A stretch of DNA of 5,108 nt from an uncultured beta proteobacterium (lineage in GTDB: Bacteria > Pseudomonadota > Gammaproteobacteria > Burkholderiales > Burkholderiaceae_C): contig CAILKA010000673.1 of NCBI GenBank assembly GCA_903834645.1, forward strand, positions 1-5,108. The letters run 5' to 3'. Both the position numbers and the translations under genes were made by a program. The notes under the pieces are model-generated. The model saw nothing but the letters and a program-made list of their open reading frames with translations. It had not been told where the DNA came from and did not search any database. This document shows positions 1 to 5,108 of this stretch, piece after piece (positions within the stretch are counted from its first letter, which is position 1; the number at the start of each line of letters is the position of its first letter).

Positions 1-369
1 ATGTTCGACGCCATCCCGACGATGGTCGAGCAGGTCAAGGGCGGCAAGGTCAAGGCCATCGCCACGAGCGGCCGCACGCGCTCGGCCATCATGCCGGACG
101 TGCCCACGCTGGCCGAGGCCGGGGTGCCGGGCTACGAGGCCACGATCTGGCTCGGCGTGATGGCCCCCAAGGGCACGCCCACGGCCATCGTCAACCGGCT
201 CAACGCCGAAATCACGAAGTTCACGTCCAGCCCCGAGGTGCGGCGCAACTGGGCGCAGCAGGGCTCGGCCCCGCTGACGATGAACGTCGAGGAGTTCACG
301 CGCTACCTCAACGAGGACATCGCCAAGTGGGCGAACCTCGTGAAGTCGGCCAACATCAAGGTGGACTGA
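1..369 (+). CDS. Bug/TctC family solute-binding receptor, C-terminal part (5' end outside window)
   Basis: This is the last 122 residues of a periplasmic Bug (tripartite tricarboxylate transporter TctC-like) receptor, a family that binds carboxylates and similar small solutes and may deliver them to a TctAB-type membrane complex. The ATG at base 1 is an internal Met, not the start. The visible part begins at the 'MFDAIPTMVEQVKGGKVKAIA' stretch of the second lobe, which lies near residue 204 in the complete paralogue at 3927-4907. Other family marks are the DVPTLAEAGVPGYEA segment, the W-x-G-V-x-AP-x-G-x-P segment, an R-L-N helix and the terminal EDIAKW helix. A hand alignment with the other Bug protein here runs to the C-terminus without gaps at roughly one-third identity, so they are distinct receptors rather than a recent duplication. 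The hydroxylase gene starts 24 bases after this stop, in the same frame, which suggests co-transcription. The ligand is unknown. Confidence 0.93.
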   Translation: MFDAIPTMVEQVKGGKVKAIATSGRTRSAIMPDVPTLAEAGVPGYEATIWLGVMAPKGTPTAIVNRLNAEITKFTSSPEVRRNWAQQGSAPLTMNVEEFTRYLNEDIAKWANLVKSANIKVD

Positions 370-385
370 GTCGAATCGAGCCCGC

Positions 386-400
386 CGGTCACCGTGACCG
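386..400. promoter_or_regulatory. 15-base palindrome spanning the hydroxylase GTG start
   Basis: CGGTCAC-C-GTGACCG is a perfect inverted repeat with seven-base arms around one central base. The right arm begins with the GTG start codon of the hydroxylase gene (394-396). In RNA it could fold into a six-pair stem with a CCG loop that holds most of the start codon; in DNA it could be an operator half-site pair. Chance alone would give such a repeat a few times in every ten windows of this size, so the position is more notable than the repeat itself. No function is shown. Confidence 0.35.
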
Positions 401-3129
401 AGCTGCTGGTCAACGGCCGGCTCACCCGCGTCGGGTCGGCTGCCGGCGTGCCGCTGCTGGACGTGCTGCGGGACGAGCTCGGCCTGAGGGGTACGCGCGC
501 GGGCTGCCGCGAGGGCGTGTGCGGGGCGTGCCGCGTACTGCTCGACGATCGCCTGGTGGCAGCCTGCCAGACCCCGCTCGAGGCCGCCTGCGGCCACGAG
601 GTGGGGACGGTGGAAGCCGTGCCGGCCGTGCTGCGCGAGGCCTTCGAGGCCGAGCAGGCCGCGCAATGCGGCTACTGCAGCTCGGGCATGCTTGTGGCCG
701 CAGCGGCGCTGCTGCGTGAGGTCGACGATCCCAGCCCGGCCCGCATCCGCGAGGCGCTGCAGGCGCAGCAGTGCCGGTGCGGCGCGCATCCCCGCATCGT
801 GCGCGCCGTGCGCCGGGCAGCCGTTGCAAACCGTGCCACGTACGCCGAGCAGCCCGGCGAACCCCGAGCCTGCGCAACAGGCCCTGTGTCCGCCGGGCCG
901 AGGGAGCTGCCCGCTGCCCTGCGGCGCCAGCCGCAGCCTGCCCGGTGGCTGGCTGTGTGGCCCGACGGCACGCTCGAGGTCAGGAGTGGCAAGGTCGAGA
1001 TCGGGCAGGGCATCCAGCGCGCGCTGGCCCTTCTTGTTGCCCAGGAGCTCGGCTGGCCGCTCGAGCGTGTGCGCGTGCCGCACGCCAGCACCGCCACGCA
1101 TCCCGATGAAGGCGTGACCTCGGGCAGCCTGTCGGTGCAGGACTCGGGCACGGTGCTGCGCTGCGTGGCGGCGGCCGTGCGCCAGCGGCTGTGTACGCGC
1201 GCAGCATCTGCCTGGGGAGTCGACGCAGCACGGGTGGACCTCATCGATGGCGAGTTGCGTGCGCCCACGGGGCGGCGCGAGCCCGCGCTGGTCTGGATCG
1301 ATCGCATGACGCTCGAGGATCCGGTCACGCCCGAGGAGGGTACCGCCTGGCGCACGGTGCGGCCCGCACCGGCCGAGGCCGAGCATTGGCACGCCTCGTT
1401 GACGCGCCGGGCCGTGTTCGCGGGCGAGCCGCACTTCATCCAGGACCTGCAGCTGCCCGGCCTGCTGCAGGGCGCGGTGCTGCACCCGCCTGGACAACGC
1501 GACCGGCTCACCGCCGCGGCCCACCATGCGCTGCCTGCTGCCCTGGGCCAGGCGAGCCAGCGTCCCGGGATGCTCGAGGCCTGGCGAGACGGCGAGCTCA
1601 TCGGGCTGCTGGGCGAGCAGCTGGACGGCGTGCGCCGGGCCCGCCAAGGGCTGCAGGCAGCGCTTGGCTGGGAGCCCCGGGAGGTGCCGGGACTTGCGAG
1701 CACCGTTGCGCACCGCTGGCCCGAGACCGTGAGCGCTGCGCGTGTCGTCGACGAGCGCCACCCGCCGTCCGCTGCACCGGCCCGGACTGCTCGGCGCCTG
1801 CAGGCCCGCTACACGCGGCCCTGGCTCGCCCACGCCTCCATCGGCCCGTCGTGCGCGCTGGCGCGCTGGGCAGCCGACGGCGGGGAGCAGCCGTTGAGGC
1901 TGGAGGTGTGGACCCACAGCCAGGGCATCTTCGGCCTGCGGCGCGACCTGGCGCTGGCCTTCGGCCTGGCCGAGGCCGAGGTCAGGGTCCAGCACGTGCC
2001 GGGAGCCGGCTGCTACGGCCACAACGGTGCCGACGACGTGGCCTTCGACGCGGCGTGGCTTGCCCGGCGCGTGCCGGGCCGGCCGGTGCGCTGCGAGTGG
2101 AGCCGTGCCGACGACCTCGCGCGTGCCCCGCTCGGGCCTGCGATGTGCGTGGAGCTCTCGGCCGAAGTCGACGAGGCCGGCTGCGTGCGGCACTGGCAGC
2201 ACGAGCTCTGGAGCCCGGGCCACAGCTCCCGTCCGGGCCGGTCATCCACGCCCGCGCTGCTGGGGCATGCCCAGCGTGATGGCGGCGCACCCCTTCCCGA
2301 CCCGATCGACATGCCGCTGGAGGTGGGGGGTGGTGCCGAGCGCAACGCCATCCCGGGCTATGCCTTCGAGGCCTGGCGCATCGTCGCGCACCGCGTGCGC
2401 GCGCCCTGGCGCAGCTCGGCGCTGCGCTCGCTCGGGGCACTGGGCAACGTGTTCGCGGCCGAGAGCTTCGTCGACGAGGTCGCACGCGCCACGGGGCGTG
2501 ATCCGCTGGCTTGGCGCGACGAGCTGCTCGCCCACGATCCCCGCGGCCAGGCGGTGCTGCGGGCGGTGGCGGCGCTTGCAGGGTGGAACACGGACGTGGC
2601 AGGCGAGGCTGCACCGGGCGCGACCCGAGCTGGGCAGCCCGGCGAGATCGTCGAGACCGCCGAAGCCGTTGGCCGCGGCATCGGCTACGCCCGCTACAAG
2701 CTCACCGGTGCGTGGTGCGCCGTGGTGGCCGAGGTCGAGGTGGGGGCCACGCTCGTGGTACGCCGGCTTGTCATCGCTGCCGACATCGGGCACGTGGTGG
2801 ACGCCGAAGGTGCTTCGATGCAGCTCGAAGGCGCGGCGATCCAGGCCACCGGCTTTGCCTTGAAGGAAGCCGTCGAGCCGGGCGAAGACGGCAGGCTGCC
2901 GCCCGATCAGGCCGATTCCGTACCGATGCTCGGCTTCACCGAAGTGCCGGAAGTGGAGGTGCTGCTGCTGCCGTCGCCCGCCCCCTCGCTGGGCGCGGGC
3001 GAGGCCGCCGTCGGCCCGACCGTGGCCGCGATTGCCAATGCGCTCACCGACGCCCTGGGCGTGCGCGTGCGCGATCTCCCACTGACCCGCGCGCGCATCG
3101 TCGCCGCCATCCAGGAGCAAGAAGGATGA
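394..3129 (+). CDS. Molybdenum hydroxylase, fused [2Fe-2S] small subunit and molybdopterin large subunit (isoquinoline 1-oxidoreductase / nicotinate dehydrogenase type)
   Basis: This is a predicted xanthine-dehydrogenase-family enzyme that hydroxylates an aromatic or N-heteroaromatic substrate, or oxidises an aldehyde, with oxygen from water. Residues 1-70 are a plant-type ferredoxin domain (C38, C43, C46, C58). Residues about 71-143 are the second iron-sulfur domain (C92, C95, C127, C129). After a roughly 30-residue linker, the large subunit begins near 173 with GKVEIGQG (199-206) and D-E-G-V-T-S-G-S (238-245). The hammerhead domain lies around 335-430. GAGCYGHNGADD (537-548), LRSLGA (R678) and the C-terminal GAGEA with the presumed catalytic E870 follow. 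Small and large subunits are normally separate chains (about 150 and 730-800 residues). There is no FAD domain, so electrons probably pass to a cytochrome or other carrier encoded elsewhere. No signal peptide is seen. GTG 394 is the first possible start after the in-frame upstream TGA; the ribosome site is weak (GAG at 378-380). The substrate is not predictable. Confidence 0.93.
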   Translation: MTELLVNGRLTRVGSAAGVPLLDVLRDELGLRGTRAGCREGVCGACRVLLDDRLVAACQTPLEAACGHEVGTVEAVPAVLREAFEAEQAAQCGYCSSGMLVAAAALLREVDDPSPARIREALQAQQCRCGAHPRIVRAVRRAAVANRATYAEQPGEPRACATGPVSAGPRELPAALRRQPQPARWLAVWPDGTLEVRSGKVEIGQGIQRALALLVAQELGWPLERVRVPHASTATHPDEGVTSGSLSVQDSGTVLRCVAAAVRQRLCTRAASAWGVDAARVDLIDGELRAPTGRREPALVWIDRMTLEDPVTPEEGTAWRTVRPAPAEAEHWHASLTRRAVFAGEPHFIQDLQLPGLLQGAVLHPPGQRDRLTAAAHHALPAALGQASQRPGMLEAWRDGELIGLLGEQLDGVRRARQGLQAALGWEPREVPGLASTVAHRWPETVSAARVVDERHPPSAAPARTARRLQARYTRPWLAHASIGPSCALARWAADGGEQPLRLEVWTHSQGIFGLRRDLALAFGLAEAEVRVQHVPGAGCYGHNGADDVAFDAAWLARRVPGRPVRCEWSRADDLARAPLGPAMCVELSAEVDEAGCVRHWQHELWSPGHSSRPGRSSTPALLGHAQRDGGAPLPDPIDMPLEVGGGAERNAIPGYAFEAWRIVAHRVRAPWRSSALRSLGALGNVFAAESFVDEVARATGRDPLAWRDELLAHDPRGQAVLRAVAALAGWNTDVAGEAAPGATRAGQPGEIVETAEAVGRGIGYARYKLTGAWCAVVAEVEVGATLVVRRLVIAADIGHVVDAEGASMQLEGAAIQATGFALKEAVEPGEDGRLPPDQADSVPMLGFTEVPEVEVLLLPSPAPSLGAGEAAVGPTVAAIANALTDALGVRVRDLPLTRARIVAAIQEQEG
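3113..3117 (+). promoter_or_regulatory. Shine-Dalgarno site for the ModA-like gene
   Basis: AGGAG lies eight bases before the ATG at 3126, inside the last codons of the hydroxylase gene. It is the only clear ribosome binding site in the window. It fixes 3126 as the start of the next gene and fits translational coupling through the ATGA stop/start overlap. Confidence 0.75.
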
Positions 3130-3854
3130 ACACCCCCCTGACCCTTGACCTGCTGTGTGCCGGTGCCGCACAGGGCCTCGTGCGCGAGCTGACCCCGCGC
3201 CTGCTCGAGGCCTCGGGCGCGACCGTCTCCGGGCGCTTCGGAGCCGTCGGGGCCATGAAGGAGGCCTTCGATGCGGGCGAGCCCTGCGACCTGATCGTGC
3301 TCACCGACGCGATGATCGCCGCCATGGCCGGGCAGGGTACGGTCGACCCGCAGACCCGAGCCCCGCTCGGGCGCGTGCGCACCGGCGTGGCCGTGCGTGC
3401 GGGCATGCCACACCCGGATGTGTCCACGCCCGAGGCGCTGGCGCGCGCGCTCGAAGCCGCCGATGCCGTCTACTTTCCCGACCCGCAACGCGCCACCGCC
3501 GGCATCCACTTCGAGCGCGTGCTGCGCGAGCTCGGCCTGCTCGGGCCGCTCGGCCCGCGCCTGCGCACCTTCCCCAACGGCGCCACGGCGATGCGTGAGC
3601 TTGCCGCGTCCACCTCGGCCACGCCCATCGGCTGCACCCAGGTGACGGAGATCCTCTACACGCCCGGCGTCGAGCTCGTTGCACCGTTGCCCCCGCGCTT
3701 CGAACTGGCCACCGTCTACACGGTGGCGGTGAGTGCGCGCACCGCGCACGCCGACCTGGCCGCGCGCTTCATCGCGATGCTCGCCGGCGCCGACAGCGCC
3801 GCGTTGCGCGAGCGCTGCGGCTTCGAGCCGGCCGCTGCGCCCGCTGCCGGCTGA
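3126..3854 (+). CDS. ModA-like substrate-binding-fold protein without signal peptide
   Basis: This 242-residue protein resembles the molybdate/extracellular-solute-binding (ModA-like, SBP type II) fold. Family marks are the opening beta strand followed by a helix (L5-V19), the FGAVGAMKEAFDAGEPCDLIVLTD segment at 38-61 (ModA: SFASSSTLARQIEAGAPADLFISAD), Y-F-P-D-P-x5-GIHF at 116-129, and a late PIGCTQVTEIL. The chain starts directly at the first strand of the mature fold, and the same frame upstream is Arg-rich shadow sequence with no hydrophobic segment, so it is probably cytoplasmic. Positions matching the two oxyanion-holding serines of E. coli ModA are Ala/Gly/Val here, so tight molybdate binding is doubtful. 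Its ATG overlaps the hydroxylase TGA (ATGA) and has a good ribosome site, suggesting a linked job such as binding the hydroxylase substrate, helping cofactor insertion or sensing. Those roles are inference. No ABC permease or ATPase gene is visible. Confidence 0.83.
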   Translation: MNTPLTLDLLCAGAAQGLVRELTPRLLEASGATVSGRFGAVGAMKEAFDAGEPCDLIVLTDAMIAAMAGQGTVDPQTRAPLGRVRTGVAVRAGMPHPDVSTPEALARALEAADAVYFPDPQRATAGIHFERVLRELGLLGPLGPRLRTFPNGATAMRELAASTSATPIGCTQVTEILYTPGVELVAPLPPRFELATVYTVAVSARTAHADLAARFIAMLAGADSAALRERCGFEPAAAPAAG

Positions 3855-3865
3855 GCGGCCCGCTC
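3853..3865. repeat. Short inverted repeat at the stop of the ModA-like gene
   Basis: GAGCGG-C-CCGCTC is a perfect inverted repeat that starts inside the TGA stop. As RNA it gives at best a five-pair GC-rich stem with a three-base loop. No T-run follows, so it is not a convincing intrinsic terminator. Repeats of this size are expected by chance in DNA this GC-rich. Confidence 0.3.
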
Positions 3866-3928
3866 CCATCCGTTACGCTTGCGCTCCCGTCGGACCTGAC
3901 AGGCTCCACCCGATACCCTCGCTCCCAT
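3861..3928 (+). repeat. Short direct repeats CGCTCCC(A/G)T in the intergenic gap
   Basis: Copies of CGCTCCC(A/G)T lie at 3861-3869, 3882-3890 and 3920-3928, the first two exactly 21 bases apart (two helical turns) and the third running into the ATG of the Bug gene. A fourth copy at 4938-4946 runs into the ATG of the MmgE/PrpD gene. The first two copies extend to a 10-of-12 match. They could be a regulator site or a conserved leader/start context, or be coincidental. Confidence 0.4.
3891..3919 (+). promoter_or_regulatory. Possible weak sigma-70 promoter before the complete Bug gene
   Basis: A CGGACC hexamer (3891-3896, keeping the GAC core of the -35 box) is separated by 17 bases from TACCCT (3914-3919, T-A-x-x-x-T of the -10 box). 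Transcription would begin at or next to the ATG at 3927, giving a leaderless or nearly leaderless message, which would fit the missing Shine-Dalgarno sequence. The match is poor, and read-through from upstream is an equally good explanation. Confidence 0.25.
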
Positions 3929-4907
3929 GCAAAGACGACGCTTCACCGCCGGCCTCGCCGCTGCGGGCGCTGCCGCGCTCGGCCTGCCGCTGGCACGTGC
4001 ACAGGCCTTTCCTGCGCGTTCCATCCGCTACATCGTCCCCGTGGCCGCCGGCGGCGGCAGCGATCTGGTGGGCCGCACCGTCACCGAGCGCTGGGGGCGG
4101 GCGCTGGGCCAGGGTTTCGTGGTCGAGAACATCGGCGGCGGGGGCGGGGCGATCGCCTGCCAGACCACCGCCAAGGCCGCACCCGACGGCTACACGCTGC
4201 TGCAAGGCTACGTGGCCACGCACGGCACGAGCCCGGCCACACGCAGCAAGCTGCCTTACGACGCGATCAAGGATTTCACCCCCGTGGGGATGATCGGCGC
4301 CACGCCCAACGTGCTCGTGGTCAACGCCGCGCTGCCCGTGGGCAGCTTGGCCGAGTTCACGGCCTGGCTGAAGAAGAACCCCGGCCGCGCGAGCTATGGC
4401 TCGGCCGGTCAGGGCTCGCTCACGCATCTCACGATGGAGCTCTACAAGCAGGCCACGGGCACCTTTGCCGTGCACATTCCCTACCGCGGCATCGCGCCGG
4501 CCTTCACCGACCTGCTCTCCGGGCAGACGCAGGCCATGTTCCCCGGGCTCGCCGCAGCCCTGCCACACATCCGCTCGGGCCGCGTGCGGCCCCTGGCCGT
4601 CACGGGTGCTGCGCGCCATGCAGCCCTCAAGGACGTGCCCTCGATGATCGAGGCCGGCTTCAAGGGCTTCGACGCCCTGCAGTGGTACGGCGTGGTGGCC
4701 CCCGCCGGGCTGCCTGCGCCGATCCTGGCGCGGCTCAACGAGACGCTCAACGCCTCGCTGCAAGGCGGCGACCTGCGCGACAAGCTCGCTGCCGAAGCGG
4801 TGGAGCCCTGGCCGATGAACCCGGACCAGTTCGGCACCTTCGTGCGCGAGGACATCGCGCGCTGGACCCGCGTGGCGCGCGATCGCAAGATCGACCTCGA
4901 CGCCTGA
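3927..4907 (+). CDS. Bug/TctC family periplasmic solute-binding receptor, complete
   Basis: This 326-residue protein has the usual length and layout of Bug receptors, two-lobed periplasmic proteins that close around a small carboxylate or related ligand. The N-terminus is a twin-arginine-like signal: R3-R4-R5-F6, then an Ala/Gly/Leu-rich segment to about residue 22, with likely cleavage near ALARA-type residues 23-27 (Sec export is possible). The mature part opens with F-P-A-R-S-I-R-Y-I-V-P and AGGGSD, where D46 matches the conserved ligand-loop aspartate. VEN at 66-68 leads into a run of five glycines where most relatives have RPGAGG. PDGYTLL (86-92), LPYDAIKDFTPV (109-120), the SYGSAGQGS loop, VHIPYRG and DVPSMIEAG follow. 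ATG 3927 is supported by the signal peptide, though no Shine-Dalgarno is visible. It lies 72 bases after the ModA-like gene and 37 before an MmgE/PrpD gene, a common Bug setting in Burkholderiales. The ligand is unknown. Confidence 0.96.
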   Translation: MQRRRFTAGLAAAGAAALGLPLARAQAFPARSIRYIVPVAAGGGSDLVGRTVTERWGRALGQGFVVENIGGGGGAIACQTTAKAAPDGYTLLQGYVATHGTSPATRSKLPYDAIKDFTPVGMIGATPNVLVVNAALPVGSLAEFTAWLKKNPGRASYGSAGQGSLTHLTMELYKQATGTFAVHIPYRGIAPAFTDLLSGQTQAMFPGLAAALPHIRSGRVRPLAVTGAARHAALKDVPSMIEAGFKGFDALQWYGVVAPAGLPAPILARLNETLNASLQGGDLRDKLAAEAVEPWPMNPDQFGTFVREDIARWTRVARDRKIDLDA

Positions 4908-4944
4908 GCCGCAGACCTTCCGTACCGCCGACATCACCGCTCCC

Positions 4945-5108
4945 ATGGCCCGCAACACCACGATCTCCGCCGACCCGAACGCTCCGCCGATCACGCGCAT
5001 CCTGGCCGACTTCGTCGCCACCCACCCCTCGCGCGGCTGGAGCGATGCGGTCGAGCACGAGGCGCACCGCACCTTCCTGAACTGGCTGGGCTGCGCGGTG
5101 GGCGCGGC
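4945..5108 (+). CDS. MmgE/PrpD family protein, N-terminal part (3' end outside window)
   Basis: Fifty-four complete codons are visible. The segment ITRILADFVATHP (16-28), then an acidic helix and FLNWLGCAVGA (47 onward to the edge), matches the start of MmgE/PrpD proteins, whose first helices carry an L-A-x-F-V motif and an L-x-x-x-GCA-x-G-A motif. The family includes 2-methylcitrate dehydratase, cis-aconitate decarboxylase and many uncharacterised carboxylic-acid dehydratases or isomerases of about 450-480 residues. The catalytic part is beyond the window, so the reaction cannot be assigned. ATG 4945 is the first start codon in frame after the preceding gene and places the motif at the usual distance. 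No Shine-Dalgarno is seen; the start shares the CGCTCCCATG context with the Bug gene. Its place directly after a Bug receptor suggests a catabolic role for the imported acid. Confidence 0.8.
   Translation, partial: MARNTTISADPNAPPITRILADFVATHPSRGWSDAVEHEAHRTFLNWLGCAVGA

Noticed and set aside
1..3. ATG at base 1 as the true start of the first gene
   Set aside because: The sequence after it is the middle of the second lobe of a Bug receptor, so the gene must extend to the left of the window.
672..1703. A 343-codon open frame on the minus strand within the hydroxylase gene
   Set aside because: Low-complexity Ser/Arg/Ala translation opposite a gene with clear motifs; a shadow frame.
1191..2279. 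A 362-codon + strand frame inside the hydroxylase gene
   Set aside because: Arg/Ala/Gly-rich alternate-frame translation; the overlapping frame carries all conserved hydroxylase motifs.
2511..3125. A longer start for the ModA-like protein
   Set aside because: The upstream part of that frame is Arg-rich shadow sequence within the hydroxylase gene; ATG 3126 has a proper ribosome site and fits the start of the fold.
2242..3171. A 309-codon open frame on the minus strand
   Set aside because: Spans the hydroxylase end and the ModA-like start, has no family motif, and is explained by high GC.
3853..3865. Intrinsic terminator after the ModA-like gene
   Set aside because: The stem is only five or six pairs and no run of T follows, so termination is not supported.
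4908..4944. A separate promoter for the MmgE/PrpD gene
   Set aside because: The 37-base gap holds no credible -10 or -35 element; read-through from the Bug gene is simpler.
3873..5072. A 399-codon open frame on the minus strand
   Set aside because: It lies opposite the complete Bug gene and the MmgE/PrpD start. Its translation is rich in Arg, Gly, Ala and His with no recognisable family; long antisense frames are normal in DNA this GC-rich.

Overview
The window is very GC-rich with strong G/C preference at third codon positions, and every supported gene lies on the + strand. Two genes belong to the Bug (TctC-like) family of periplasmic solute receptors, which is hugely expanded in Burkholderiales. 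With the gene content, this points to a betaproteobacterium of the order Burkholderiales (Comamonadaceae/Sphaerotilus-like or Alcaligenaceae). That assignment is an inference from family distribution and base composition, since no rRNA or phylogenetic marker is present.

Layout, left to right: (1) the last 122 residues of a Bug receptor, cut by the window edge (1-369). (2) A 911-residue molybdenum hydroxylase in which the two-[2Fe-2S] small subunit and the molybdopterin-binding large subunit of the isoquinoline 1-oxidoreductase/nicotinate dehydrogenase type are one polypeptide (394-3129). (3) A 242-residue ModA-like substrate-binding-fold protein with no signal peptide, overlapping the hydroxylase stop by four bases (3126-3854). 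(4) A 72-base gap with short repeats and a weak possible promoter. (5) A complete Bug receptor with a twin-arginine-like signal peptide (3927-4907). (6) The first 54 codons of an MmgE/PrpD family protein (4945 to the edge). No tRNA, rRNA, insertion sequence, CRISPR array or convincing intrinsic terminator was seen, and no non-coding stretch exceeds 72 bases.

The genes look like one catabolic operon. Bug receptors capture an organic acid or aromatic/heteroaromatic carboxylate in the periplasm. A molybdenum hydroxylase would use water to hydroxylate an (N-hetero)aromatic ring or oxidise an aldehyde. An MmgE/PrpD protein would act on a downstream carboxylic acid intermediate. The substrate cannot be named from the sequence. 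The least ordinary parts are the single-chain hydroxylase and its co-translated ModA-like partner, which appears cytoplasmic and lacks the serines ModA uses to hold molybdate. A perfect 15-base palindrome over the hydroxylase GTG start is also worth noting.
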